A stretch of 28,197 nucleotides of DNA from DATGQT01 sp033720695 (GCA_033720695.1 JAWWCA010000014.1:1-28197), one strand, 5' to 3'. Numbered from the stretch's first letter, positions 8,571 to 17,114 are shown. Notes: generated by a model not told the origin, from the letters alone. Numbers and translations are program-made.

Positions 8571-11500
8571 TTAGGCGCGGCGGACGCCGATCGTCACGGG
8601 GGTGCCGGCGAGGTCGACCGTCTGGACGGCCTCGCCGGTGGGGCCGCCCGCAGCGGCGCGCTCCAACGTGAGGGCGAGGGTCTCGGTCATGATGGTCGAA
8701 GCATGTGCCTCGACCGCCGCCGCCACCGCATCGGGGGCCTTAAAGGTAACCACGATCCGGTCGGCCACGTCGAACGCGGCCGACTTCCGGAGGGTCTGGA
8801 CCCGGTTGATGAACTCCCGCGCGAGCCCTTCGGCGCGGAGGGCGTCGTCGAGGGCGGTGTCGAGGGCGACGGTCACGCCCCCCTCCTGGCGCACGAGCCA
8901 CCCCTCGATCCCCTCGCTCGCGATCTCGAGGTCGCCGGGCCCCAGCTCGACGGCCTCCCCGTTGAGCTGGAGCGTGAGCCGCTCGTCGGCCTCGTAGCGC
9001 GTGATCGCCTCGGCGTCGAGGTCGCGGATGGCGGCGTTCGCGGCCTTCATGAGTGGGCCCAGCCGCTTGCCGAGCACCTTAAAGTTGGGCTTGGCCGACT
9101 TGTGGATGAGCTCGCTCTCGGGCCCGAGGATCTCGAGCGCCTTCACGTTGACCTCATCGCGCACGATGGACGCGACCGCGCGGACGTCGTCGGCCTCGAC
9201 GCCGCCCACGCCCGTGACGACGAGCGCGCGCGGGAGCGGCTGGCGCACGTTGAGGCCGGCCTCGTTGCGGAGGGCGAGCACGTTCGTGGCGATCTGGCGC
9301 GCCAGCGCCATCCGCCGCTCCAGCGCCGCGTCCTGCTCGGAGGCGTCGGCCTCGGGGAAGTCGGTGAGGTGGACCGATGGGCGGGCGCCCGCCTCGCCGC
9401 CGAGGCTGCGCCACAGCCAGTCGGCGAAGAAGGGCGCGATCGGGGCCATGAGCTGGGCCGTCGTCTGGAGGCAGGCGTGGAGCGTGGCGTAGGCCGCCTG
9501 CTGGTCGGCCTCGCTCTCGGCCTTCCAGAAGCGGCGGCGGCTGCGGCGGAGGTACCAGTTCGAGAGGTCGTCCACGAACGTCTCGACGGCGCGGGCCGCC
9601 CGCGTGGGGTGGTAGGCGGCGTAGGCCTCGTCCACCTCCTGCACGGTCGTCTGGAGGCGCGAGCGGATCCAGCGGTCGAGCTCGGAGCGCGCGCCCTCGC
9701 CCCTCCCCGGCTCGAACCCGTCGAGGTTGGCGTAGGTGGCGAAGAACCGGTACGTGTTGACGAGGGTGCCGAAGACGCGGCGGCGCGTGTCGAGCACGGC
9801 GGCGTCCGCGTAGCGCAGGTTCTCCCACGGCGGGCTCGTCGCCATCATGCTCCACCGCACCGGGTCGGCCCCGTGCGCCTGGATCGCCGCGAACGGGTCC
9901 ACGGCGTTGCCCAGCGACTTTGACATCTTCTGCCCGTCGGCGTCGAGGACGAGGCCATTGACGACGACGTTCTTGTAGGCCACCGAGTCCATCACGAGCG
10001 CCGCGATGGCGTGGAGGGTGTAGAACCACCCGCGCGTCTGGTCGACGCCCTCGGCGATGAAGTCGGCCGGGAAGTTGTCGCGGAAGCGGGCCTCGTTCTC
10101 GAACGGGTGGTGCCACTGCGCGAACGGCATCGCGCCGGAGTCGAACCACACGTCGAGGAGGTCGGGCACGCGGCGCATGGTGCCGCCCCGGCCGTCGGGC
10201 CATGTGATGGCGTCCACGTAGGGGCGGTGGAGGTCGACCTCGCCCGTCTCGGGGTTCAGCGCCGCGTCGGGGAAGGCGCCGCCGCACCTCACGCGCAGCT
10301 CGTCCAGCGAGCCGATCACCTCGACGTGCTCGGGGTTCTGGTCGCTCACCCAGATCGGCAGCGGGGTGCCCCAGTAGCGCATCCGCGAGATGGCCCAGTC
10401 CACGTTGTTCTCGAGCCACTGCCCGAACCGCCCCTGCCCGATCCCCTCGGGCTGCCAGTTGATCGAGGCGTTGAGCTCCACCATCCGGTCCTTGACGGCC
10501 GTCGTGCGGATGAACCAGCTCTCGACGGGGTAGGACAAGAGCGGCGTGCCCTTGCGCCAGTCGTGGGGGTAGTTGTGGAGGTACGTGTCCCAGCGGTAGA
10601 GGAGGCCACGGGCGCGGAGGTCCTGGGCGAGCGGCTTGTCGGCGTCCTTGAACCAGAGGCCGCCGACGAGCGGGAAGTCGGGCTCGAACCGGCCGTCCGG
10701 GAGGATGGGGTTGAGGAGCGGGAGCCCCTCCGCCTGTCCCGTCGCGAAGTCGTCGGCGCCGAAGGCGGGGGCGGTGTGGACGACGCCGGTGCCGTCCTCC
10801 GTCGTCACGTAGTCGGCCGGGACCACGCGCCAGGCGGCGTCCTCGCCCAGCCTCTCGGCGAAGTGCGCGAACATCGGCTCGTAGCGCCTCCCGACGAGGT
10901 CGGAGCCCTTCATCCGCTCGACGACCTCGACCTCGCCGTCGAGCACGCCCAGCCGGGCCTCGGCGAGGATGAGGTGCTCGTGCCCTCCGTCCTCTGTCGG
11001 CACCCGCACCTTCACGTATTCGATCCGCGGTCCGACGGCGAGGGCGGCGTTCGAGGGGACGGTCCAGGGCGTCGTGGTCCAGGCGAGGAAGAACGTGTCG
11101 TCCTCCCCCTCCACCCGCGACTTGACGTAGATGCTGGGGTCCTGGACCTCCTTGTACCCGAGCGAGACCTCGTGGGAGGAGAGGACGGTCTCGTTCGCCG
11201 GGCTGTACCACTGAATCTTGTATCCCCGGTAGAGAAACGGCTCGCCGTCGGCCGTCCGCTTCTCCGAGATCGCCTTGAGAAGGGCCCAGACGCTCTCGAT
11301 GTACGCGTTGCGGAAGGTGACGTAGGGGTCGCCGAGGTCCACCCAGTAGCCCATGCGGACGGTGAGGGTGTCCCAGAGGTCCTTGTAGCGGAGGACGCTC
11401 TCGCGGCAGGCGGCGTTGTACGCGGCGATCCCGTAGTCCTCGACCTGGTGGCGGCCCTCCAGCCCGAGTGCCTTCTCGACCTCGATCTCGACGGGGAGGC

Positions 11501-11768
11501 CGTGGGTGTCCCACCCGGCCTTCCGGTCGACGCGGAACCCCTTCATGGTCTGGTAGCGGCAGAAGAGGTCCTTAATGGTCCGCGCCATCACGTGGTGGAT
11601 GCCGGGCTTCCCGTTGGCTGTCGGCGGCCCCTCGTAGAAGACGAAGTGGGGCGCGCCCTCGCGGCGGTCGAGGCTCTTCTGGAAGGTGTCCTCGGCCTCC
11701 CAGCGCGCGAGCACCTCCTCTTCGACGGCGGCGTGATCGAACGAGTCGACCTCGGGAAAACGGGGCAT
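8571..11768 (-). CDS. ileS: Isoleucyl-tRNA synthetase, type 2
   Basis: A 1065-residue class Ia aminoacyl-tRNA synthetase that charges tRNA-Ile and edits valine. The HIGH-like motif appears as GIHHVMA (residues 56-62) after FYEGPPTANGKP. A GWDTHGLPVE segment and the CP1 editing domain follow, then KMSKS at 614-618 in DADGQKMSKSLGN and the anticodon-binding and C-terminal domains. The motif forms and length match the eukaryote-like type 2 enzymes usual in Bacteroidota, a class known for reduced mupirocin sensitivity; that is knowledge of the family, not seen here. The ATG at 11768 matches the conserved N-terminus (FPEVDSFDHAAVEEEVLARW). A TATCTTGA box lies 34 bases upstream. The gene heads a probable unit with the TraR/DksA gene and lspA. 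Confidence 0.97.
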   Translation of the reverse strand: MPRFPEVDSFDHAAVEEEVLARWEAEDTFQKSLDRREGAPHFVFYEGPPTANGKPGIHHVMARTIKDLFCRYQTMKGFRVDRKAGWDTHGLPVEIEVEKALGLEGRHQVEDYGIAAYNAACRESVLRYKDLWDTLTVRMGYWVDLGDPYVTFRNAYIESVWALLKAISEKRTADGEPFLYRGYKIQWYSPANETVLSSHEVSLGYKEVQDPSIYVKSRVEGEDDTFFLAWTTTPWTVPSNAALAVGPRIEYVKVRVPTEDGGHEHLILAEARLGVLDGEVEVVERMKGSDLVGRRYEPMFAHFAERLGEDAAWRVVPADYVTTEDGTGVVHTAPAFGADDFATGQAEGLPLLNPILPDGRFEPDFPLVGGLWFKDADKPLAQDLRARGLLYRWDTYLHNYPHDWRKGTPLLSYPVESWFIRTTAVKDRMVELNASINWQPEGIGQGRFGQWLENNVDWAISRMRYWGTPLPIWVSDQNPEHVEVIGSLDELRVRCGGAFPDAALNPETGEVDLHRPYVDAITWPDGRGGTMRRVPDLLDVWFDSGAMPFAQWHHPFENEARFRDNFPADFIAEGVDQTRGWFYTLHAIAALVMDSVAYKNVVVNGLVLDADGQKMSKSLGNAVDPFAAIQAHGADPVRWSMMATSPPWENLRYADAAVLDTRRRVFGTLVNTYRFFATYANLDGFEPGRGEGARSELDRWIRSRLQTTVQEVDEAYAAYHPTRAARAVETFVDDLSNWYLRRSRRRFWKAESEADQQAAYATLHACLQTTAQLMAPIAPFFADWLWRSLGGEAGARPSVHLTDFPEADASEQDAALERRMALARQIATNVLALRNEAGLNVRQPLPRALVVTGVGGVEADDVRAVASIVRDEVNVKALEILGPESELIHKSAKPNFKVLGKRLGPLMKAANAAIRDLDAEAITRYEADERLTLQLNGEAVELGPGDLEIASEGIEGWLVRQEGGVTVALDTALDDALRAEGLAREFINRVQTLRKSAAFDVADRIVVTFKAPDAVAAAVEAHASTIMTETLALTLERAAAGGPTGEAVQTVDLAGTPVTIGVRRA

Positions 11769-12077
11769 CGGGGGCGGCGGTGGGGCGTTCGGGAGGGCGG
11801 CGTCAAGATACCGTCCCCGTGCCTGCGCGAGCCTCCGAATGCGGTGAAGACGGCACCCTCCCCCGCCGGCCAACCCTCCCCCGGCCTGCCCCGCGACGCT
11901 CTCCGAGACCGCAGCGTTGACGGCGGAGTCGGAACCGCTGCCCCGGCGCAGGGTTGCCTGCCCCGCCCTCTCTTCTGCGCCTGCCACCCATCCCCTCTCG
12001 GCAGCCCGCCCTCGTCCCCCCCCGGCCCGTCGCGATCCGACGAGCGCCACGAGGCTCCCCGGCCATCCCCGGACCCC
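11769..12077. other. Divergent intergenic region between ileS and the hydrolase gene
   Basis: This is 309 bases with no convincing gene. It holds the ileS -7 candidate near its left end. The rest is C-rich on the plus strand, with tracts such as CCCCCCCC near 12017-12024. I see no clear promoter for the plus-strand hydrolase, no tRNA-like structure and no strong repeat. Long minus-strand open frames across it are composition artefacts. Confidence 0.6.
11803..11810 (-). promoter_or_regulatory. Candidate -7 element of ileS
   Basis: On the minus strand this reads TATCTTGA within GGTATCTTGACG, 34 bases before the ileS ATG. The GGTATCTT core is the same as before lepA and the aminotransferase. 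No good -33 element is visible. Confidence 0.4.
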
Positions 12078-13595
12078 ATGCGTCTCCTCCTCCTGGCGTT
12101 CGCAGCGCTCGCGATCTGCGCCCAGGCGCAACCCGTCGAGGCCCCCGGGCCGTTCGCAGTCGGCCACCTCGACGTCGCGTTCGCGGATGAGACGTCCGGG
12201 CCAGGGTGGGTCGAGGGGCGCCTGTACTACCCGGCCCTGCGCGGCGGGCTCTCCGCGCCCCCAAACCCGAGCGGCGGGCCATTCCCCCTCGTCGGCTTCC
12301 AGCACGGCTACCGCGGCAGCGCCCACAACTACGACTCCCTCAGCACGCACCTCGCGAGCTGGGGCTTCGTCGTGGCCTCCACCGACACCGAGGGCGGCCC
12401 CTCCCCCGACCCCGAGCAGTTCGCCCGGGACACGCGGTCGCTCCTGCACTACGTGGAGGGCCGCTCCAGCACCCCGGGCGACCCGCTCGCCGGGATGGTG
12501 GACAACGGGCCCTGGGCGGCGGCGGGGCATTCGATGGGCGGCGCCGTCCTCGCCCTCCTCGCGGGGATCGAGCCGCGCGTCCGGGTGCTCGTGGGCCTCC
12601 AGTCGGCCTTCGCGGGCGACGGCCGGTTCGACGGCGCCCTCGACGCGCTGCGGACGTTCACCGGCACGCACGTCCAGATCGCTGGCACCGACGACGCCCT
12701 CGCGCCGCCCGCCGGGGTGATCCGCTACGTCCACGCTGCTGAGGCGGCGGCGCGCAACGTGTACTTCGAGGTCGAGGGGCTCGGCCACTTCGGCTGCATC
12801 GACGGGCCCATCGGCGGGACGCTCCCGGCCGAGGAGCAGCAGCGGCTCCATCGCCGCCTCGTCACCGGCGTCCTCCGCGCCGAGGTGCGGGGGGAGGAGA
12901 ACCTCTACGCCGAGCTCCTGGGCGAGGGGATCGCCGACGAGCCGATCACCTTCGAGGCCCGCTGCCCGACCCCCCTGCTATGGGCGCGCCCGAGCGCGAC
13001 GACGCCCGACGCCCTCGTCGTCGGCACGGCGGGGACGCCGGGCGCCCGCACCACCCTCGCCTGGTCCCCCACGCCCGCCACCGCCCCATCGCCCTTCGGC
13101 CTCCCCGGAATCGACTTCGACCCGGAGCGGGTGCTCTTCGACGGGCAGACCGACGCTCGCGGCGCGGTCGAGGTGATCGTTCCCTACCGCGCGCTCGACG
13201 CGGAGCCCAAGGTCTACGTCCAGGCCCTCCACCAGGCACCCAAGGCCGGCGGCCTCACCCGCGTCGCGGTGCAACGCATCGGCGTCGTCAGCGGGACCCC
13301 GGAAGGACCCACCGCCCCGGGCGGTCTCTCACTGGACAGCCACCCCAGCCCGTTCACGGCAGCCACGACGGTCTCGTTCGAGATGCCGGGGGCCGGCCCC
13401 GTCACGCTCGTCGCCTACGACCTCCTCGGGCGCCCCGTCCACACGCTCGCCAATGGTTCGTTCGAGGCGGGTCGCCACACCCTCCACTGGGACGGACGCG
13501 ACGCCGCGGGCCGGACGGTCGGGGCAGGCCGCTACGTCCTCCGCCTCCAGACCGGAGCAGGCGCGGGCACGCGCGTGGTCCTCAAGACCGACTAG
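12078..13595 (+). CDS. Secreted alpha/beta hydrolase with C-terminal sorting domain
   Basis: A 505-residue exported enzyme. A signal peptide (residues 1-18, ending AQAQ) is followed by an alpha/beta-hydrolase domain of the dienelactone-hydrolase/PET-hydrolase-like kind. The nucleophile elbow GHSMGG places the serine at 152, the acid is in GTDDA (205 or 206), and the histidine is H237 in GLGHFGC. An oxyanion-side GFQHGYRGS segment lies near residue 73. A middle domain (about 280-410) is not recognised. The last 85 or so residues have the FlgD-like/Por sorting form (VAYDLLGRPVHTL, WDGRDAAGRTVGAGRYVLRL), suggesting type IX secretion or surface anchoring. It stands alone on the plus strand between minus-strand ileS and punA, which break around it. 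Likely substrates are esters or polyesters, but this is inference. Confidence 0.9.
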   Translation: MRLLLLAFAALAICAQAQPVEAPGPFAVGHLDVAFADETSGPGWVEGRLYYPALRGGLSAPPNPSGGPFPLVGFQHGYRGSAHNYDSLSTHLASWGFVVASTDTEGGPSPDPEQFARDTRSLLHYVEGRSSTPGDPLAGMVDNGPWAAAGHSMGGAVLALLAGIEPRVRVLVGLQSAFAGDGRFDGALDALRTFTGTHVQIAGTDDALAPPAGVIRYVHAAEAAARNVYFEVEGLGHFGCIDGPIGGTLPAEEQQRLHRRLVTGVLRAEVRGEENLYAELLGEGIADEPITFEARCPTPLLWARPSATTPDALVVGTAGTPGARTTLAWSPTPATAPSPFGLPGIDFDPERVLFDGQTDARGAVEVIVPYRALDAEPKVYVQALHQAPKAGGLTRVAVQRIGVVSGTPEGPTAPGGLSLDSHPSPFTAATTVSFEMPGAGPVTLVAYDLLGRPVHTLANGSFEAGRHTLHWDGRDAAGRTVGAGRYVLRLQTGAGAGTRVVLKTD

Positions 13596-13650
13596 GCGGT
13601 CCCGCTGCGGCCCCCCCTCTGCCGGGCACCAGCGCTCGGCGTGGCCGTGC

Positions 13651-14499
13651 TCAGTCCGTCCAGCCGAGGCGGCCGAGGATGCCGAGGAACAGCCGCGTCA
13701 GCTTCGGCTCGGCCTCGGCGGCGGCAGCCAGCACGTCCTCCATCGTCACCGGCTGGAGCGTCTCGGGGACGCACTCGTCGGTGATGACCGAGACGGCGAG
13801 GCAGGCCATCCCCATGTGCTGCGCCACGATGACCTCGGGGACCGTGCTCATGCCGACAGCGTCGGCCCCGATCGTGCGGAGGAAGCGGTACTCGGCGCGC
13901 GTCTCCAGGTTCGGCCCGGCCACGGCGACGTAGACGCCCTCGTGGAGGGGGATCTCCTCCAGCTCGGCCACGTCGCGGGCGAGCGACCGGAGCCGCTCGC
14001 TGTAGGGCTCGCTCATGTCGGGGAAGCGCGGCCCCCAGTCGTCCACGTTGGGCCCGGTGAGGGGGTTGACGCCCTGCAGGTTGATGTGGTCGGTGAGGAG
14101 CATGAGGTCGCCGCGGCGGTAGTCCGGGTTCATCCCCCCGGCCGCGTTCGCGATCAGGAGCGTCTCGACGCCGAGCTGGTGGAGGACGCGGACGGGGAAG
14201 GTGACCTGGCGGGCGTCGTAGCCCTCGTAGAGGTGGAACCGCCCCTGGAGGGCGAGGATGGGCACCTCGTTGACCAGCCCCATCAGGAGGCGCCCGTGGT
14301 GGCTCTCCACGGTCGAGAGGGGGAAGTGCGGGATCTCGTCGTAGGGGATGGCCTCGTGCAGCTCGATCTCGTCGGCGAGGCGGCCGAGGCCGGTGCCGAG
14401 GATGACGCCCACGCTTGGCGGGGGGTCCATCACGCGCGGCCCGAGGAACTCGACGGCCTCGGTGACCTGGGCGACGTACTCGTGGGAATCGAAGCGCAT
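13651..14499 (-). CDS. punA: Purine nucleoside phosphorylase (class I trimeric, inosine/guanosine type)
   Basis: A 282-residue cytoplasmic enzyme of purine salvage that splits inosine or guanosine with phosphate to give the base and ribose-1-phosphate. Signatures of the trimeric PNP/MTAP family are in order: GVILGTGLGRLAD near residue 30, IPHFPLSTVESHHGRL, LQGRFHLYEGY, NAAGGMNPDY, GPNLETRAEYRFLR and VGMSTVPEVIVAQHMG. The NAAGG form with GPNLETR and VGMST favours PNP over methylthioadenosine phosphorylase. ATG at 14499 gives the usual N-terminus. It starts 71 bases after the divIVA-like stop and is probably co-transcribed with it and yggS. Its end faces the hydrolase gene across a 55-base gap with no strong hairpin. 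Confidence 0.94.
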   Translation of the reverse strand: MRFDSHEYVAQVTEAVEFLGPRVMDPPPSVGVILGTGLGRLADEIELHEAIPYDEIPHFPLSTVESHHGRLLMGLVNEVPILALQGRFHLYEGYDARQVTFPVRVLHQLGVETLLIANAAGGMNPDYRRGDLMLLTDHINLQGVNPLTGPNVDDWGPRFPDMSEPYSERLRSLARDVAELEEIPLHEGVYVAVAGPNLETRAEYRFLRTIGADAVGMSTVPEVIVAQHMGMACLAVSVITDECVPETLQPVTMEDVLAAAAEAEPKLTRLFLGILGRLGWTD

Positions 14500-14570
14500 G
14501 GGAGAGGCCAGCAGCAGGACAAGCGCAGAGATGGGAGCGGAGGGGCGTCTCGCCCCTCGCCTCCTCCGGC

Positions 14571-15905
14571 TCAGTCCAGATCCTCGAGGATGCGGCGGAT
14601 CCGCTCGCGCTCGTCCTTCGAGGCCGCGACGCCCTCGGCGCGCTCCTCGCGGTCGCCGGTGACGATCGAGCGGAGGCTCCAGCCGCGCGCGGCGTCGGAG
14701 GTGGGGGCCGGCTCCGGCGGGGCGTCGGGGACGGGGGGCTGGAAGAAGTTGCGGTCGAACGGGGCACCCGACGCCGCCTCGGGCGACCCCGCCGGCTCGG
14801 GCTGGGGGGCCGCGGGCGGCTCCGAGCGCCGGGACTCTGAGCGGCGTGCCGAGAGGACCGACAGCCAGTCGCGGTAGGTGGGGGTGCGCCCCTCCTTCTG
14901 CTCCTCCTCCTTCACCCAAGGGGGCGCCGGAGCGGTCTGGGCGGGCTCGGGCGGCGCCGCGAGAGCCTCTGCCACGGGCACGGGGGGCGGGGCGGCCGCT
15001 GGGGCGGGTTCGGGCTCCGAGGGGGCGGTCTCCGCCGGCGCGGCGTCGGCAGGGGCAGCGTCGGCAGGCGGCGCCGGCGCGGCCTCGCCGGTCTCGTTCG
15101 CGGAAGCGTAGGCCTCGGACGGCTCGGGCGCCCGCGCGGTCGCCACCGCGGGCGCAGCCGTCGCGGGGGGGTCGGCCACGGGCGCGGGCGCCGAGTCGGG
15201 CGCCGGGTCGGCGGGCGTGGCTTCTAAAGGGGGAGGCGTGTGCGCGCGGTCCGCCTCGGCCTCCGGCGCCTGTGCCGTCTCGGTCGGTTCGAACGGGAGC
15301 GTCGGCGCGGGCGGCGCCTCGGTCGGGGTCGCCTCACGGGCCGAGGGCGCCCGATCCTGCGCGGGCGCCGGCCCGAGGCGCGCGCGGTCCGCGGTCGGGA
15401 GGGCCTCCTGGGCGCTGTGCTCCGAGGCCGAGACCAGCTTGATGAACCCGATGGGGTCGTCGCCCTGGAACTGCGCGAGCACCTCCATCTCGGACATCAG
15501 GAAGGCGCGGAGGCGGGCGGCGATCTCGTTCTGGCGGCTCGTCAGCTTGACGAGGTCCTGCCGCATGTTGTAGCGCTCCTGCTCGGCGTCCTGCACGATC
15601 CGCTGGGCGCGCAGCTCGGCCTCCTCCACGATCAGCTTGGCCCGCTGGTGCGCGGCGTCCTCGGCCCTGCGGCCCGTCTCGCGCGCGGTCTCGAGGGCCT
15701 CCTGCAGCGCCAGCTCCACCTTTTCGTAGTGGCGGAGCTTGTCCTCGTACTGCGTGACCCGCTCCTCGGCCCGGCGCTTCTCCTCCAGGGCCTCCTCCCA
15801 GTCGAGCGCGAGCTTCTCGATGAAGCCGCGGACCTCGTCGGGGTCGTACCCGCGGAAGGTTTTCTTGAACTGCTGCTTGCGGAGGTCGAGGGGCGTGAGC
15901 TTCAT
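14571..15905 (-). CDS. DivIVA-domain protein with long Pro/Ala-rich linker
   Basis: A 444-residue cytoplasmic protein. Residues 1-60 are a clear DivIVA N-terminal domain (KLTPLDLRKQQFKKTFRGYD followed by PDEVRGFIEKLA), the membrane-curvature-sensing part. A coiled coil follows to about residue 165. Residues 175-335 are a low-complexity linker rich in Pro, Ala and Glu, with short ADAAPA-type repeats. Then come a more ordinary segment (TPTYRDWLSVLSARR) and a charged C-terminal helix ending ERIRRILEDLD. Family members act as polar or septal scaffolds that recruit partners. The usual DivIVA is about 150-250 residues, so the linker and C-terminal region are an unusual extension. It lies 75 bases after yggS and 71 before punA. 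ATG at 15905 fits the family start. A TAGCTTTG box lies 35 bases upstream. Confidence 0.9.
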   Translation of the reverse strand: MKLTPLDLRKQQFKKTFRGYDPDEVRGFIEKLALDWEEALEEKRRAEERVTQYEDKLRHYEKVELALQEALETARETGRRAEDAAHQRAKLIVEEAELRAQRIVQDAEQERYNMRQDLVKLTSRQNEIAARLRAFLMSEMEVLAQFQGDDPIGFIKLVSASEHSAQEALPTADRARLGPAPAQDRAPSAREATPTEAPPAPTLPFEPTETAQAPEAEADRAHTPPPLEATPADPAPDSAPAPVADPPATAAPAVATARAPEPSEAYASANETGEAAPAPPADAAPADAAPAETAPSEPEPAPAAAPPPVPVAEALAAPPEPAQTAPAPPWVKEEEQKEGRTPTYRDWLSVLSARRSESRRSEPPAAPQPEPAGSPEAASGAPFDRNFFQPPVPDAPPEPAPTSDAARGWSLRSIVTGDREERAEGVAASKDERERIRRILEDLD

Positions 15906-15940
15906 GGCGGGGGACCGGTGGGGGGACGGCGCTGAACAGG

Positions 15941-15948
15941 CAAAGCTA
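15941..15948 (-). promoter_or_regulatory. Candidate -7 element of the divIVA-like gene
   Basis: On the minus strand this reads TAGCTTTG, a perfect TAnnTTTG match, 35 bases before the ATG. A TTG lies 24 bases upstream of it, somewhat beyond the usual 17-20 base spacer. Confidence 0.5.
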
Positions 15949-15980
15949 AGAAAAAGGCGCGGAGTGGCGGCACAAGTCCC

Positions 15981-16709
15981 TCACGAGCGGGGCCCGAAGA
16001 GCGCGGAGCCGAGGCGGACGTGCGTCGCGCCCTCCTCGACCGCCACCTCGTAGTCCCCGCTCATCCCCATCGACACGACGGGGAGCGCCCCGCCCGGGGC
16101 GGTCTCGGCGAGGCGACGGAGCTGACGGAACTGCGGGCGCACGACGGTCTCCAGCTCGGCCTCCGTCGCGGCCGGGGCCGCCATCGTCATCAGCCCGTCG
16201 ATGCGGAGGTGCGCGAACGACGCGACGACGCCGAGGAGGGCGTGGGCCTCCTCCGGGTCCACGCCCTCTTTCGTCCCCTCGCCCGAGACGTTGACCTGCA
16301 CCAGGCAGGGCAGCACGCGCCCGGCCTGCGCGGCGCGGCGCTCCAGCGTCTCGGCGAGGCGGAGGCTGTCGAGCGCGTGGAAGGCGTCGGCGTGGCGGAG
16401 GGCCTCCTTGGCCTTGTTCCGCTGGAGGTGGCCGATGAGGTGCCAGCGGACGCCGCCGCCGGCGTGCTCGCCGGGCAGGGCCTCGGCCTTCGCCGCGAGC
16501 TCCTGCACGCGGTTCTCCCCGAAGTCGCGCAGCCCCGCCGCCACCGCCGCCTCGACGACGGGGAGGGGGAACGTCTTCGTGACGGCGACGAGCGTGACGG
16601 CGTCGGGGGAGCGACCCGCTCGGGCGCAGGCCGCCGCGATCCGGCTGCGGACGGCGTCGGCGCGGTCGGCGATGCGGGTGGAGAGGGCGTCGGCGGGAGC
16701 GGAGCGCAT
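15981..16709 (-). CDS. yggS: YggS/PROSC-family pyridoxal phosphate homeostasis protein
   Basis: A 242-residue cytoplasmic PLP-binding protein (YlmE in Bacillus) that buffers pyridoxal phosphate and affects amino-acid and keto-acid balance; it has no known catalytic reaction. The PLP lysine is K45 in LVAVTKTFP. GLRDFGENRVQE, WHLIGHLQRNK, LVQVNVSGEGTKEG, GLMTMAA and the C-terminal SMGMSGDYEVAVEEGATHVRLGS region (quoted in part) complete the family pattern. ATG at 16709 gives the normal length. A TAGATTCG box lies 50 bases upstream. It is the first gene of the probable unit yggS-divIVA-punA. Confidence 0.95.
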   Translation of the reverse strand: MRSAPADALSTRIADRADAVRSRIAAACARAGRSPDAVTLVAVTKTFPLPVVEAAVAAGLRDFGENRVQELAAKAEALPGEHAGGGVRWHLIGHLQRNKAKEALRHADAFHALDSLRLAETLERRAAQAGRVLPCLVQVNVSGEGTKEGVDPEEAHALLGVVASFAHLRIDGLMTMAAPAATEAELETVVRPQFRQLRRLAETAPGGALPVVSMGMSGDYEVAVEEGATHVRLGSALFGPRS

Positions 16710-16759
16710 CGGCAGACGAACGGAAGGCGGGGGCGGGTACGGGAGGGGCCTTGGCGTTC

Positions 16760-16767
16760 CGAATCTA
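16760..16767 (-). promoter_or_regulatory. Candidate -7 element of yggS
   Basis: On the minus strand this reads TAGATTCG, one base from TAnnTTTG, 50 bases before the yggS ATG in the divergent gap. Confidence 0.38.
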
Positions 16768-16870
16768 CCCTCCCCTGGGGCTCCGACGGCGGGCTCACGG
16801 CGCAACGCAGCGGTGGCAGGTCCCTTGCCTGGACCGTCGCCGTCCATCCCACTGCCTGTGCAGTCCGCCA

Positions 16871-17074
16871 ATGCTGTTCGCCCCTCCCCTCCTCCGTCGC
16901 GCCCTCGACCAGGCGCGAACCGACTGGCTCTCCGGCGACCCCGCCGCGTGGGGCCGCTACGCCGCCTGCCTCGCCCACCTCGAACGCGCCGGGGAGTCGC
17001 CTGTCGACCGCCCGAGGCCGACGGCCCCGCGCCTGCGCCGCCTGCGACAGCGGCCCCCCCGCGGACGGCGCTGA
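16871..17074 (+). CDS. Small hypothetical protein, doubtful
   Basis: A 67-residue frame from ATG at 16871 to TGA at 17074. The first 42 or so residues look protein-like (LLRRALDQARTDWLSGDPAAWGRYAACLAHLE) and use the window's favoured codons (GCC, GAC, CTC, CGC). The tail is Arg/Pro-rich, like random frames in GC-rich DNA. It is not recognised, has no signal peptide, and lies divergent from yggS and 40 bases before the DinB gene. It could be a real small gene, a remnant, or noise. Confidence 0.35.
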   Translation: MLFAPPLLRRALDQARTDWLSGDPAAWGRYAACLAHLERAGESPVDRPRPTAPRLRRLRQRPPRGRR

Positions 17075-17084
17075 GGCGCGGGCG

Positions 17085-17092
17085 TACCTTGC
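17085..17092 (+). promoter_or_regulatory. Candidate -7 element of the DinB-family gene
   Basis: TACCTTGC, 22 bases before the ATG, resembles TAnnTTnG and the TACCTTGG box before the propeller gene at 24037. No -33 is visible in the GC-rich DNA upstream. Confidence 0.33.
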
Positions 17093-17114
17093 CGCCCGCC
17101 TCCACCGACCCGCG

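Noticed and set aside
10011..12077. The upstream part of the plus-strand frame leading into the hydrolase
   Set aside because: It is antisense to ileS. A normal signal peptide begins at the ATG at 12078, so the extension is chance openness in GC-rich DNA.
17030..17075. A CAAC (CxxC) peptide in another frame after the 67-residue ORF, hinting at a frameshifted zinc-ribbon gene
   Set aside because: It needs an assumed frameshift, is very short, and has no second CxxC. Not supportable.
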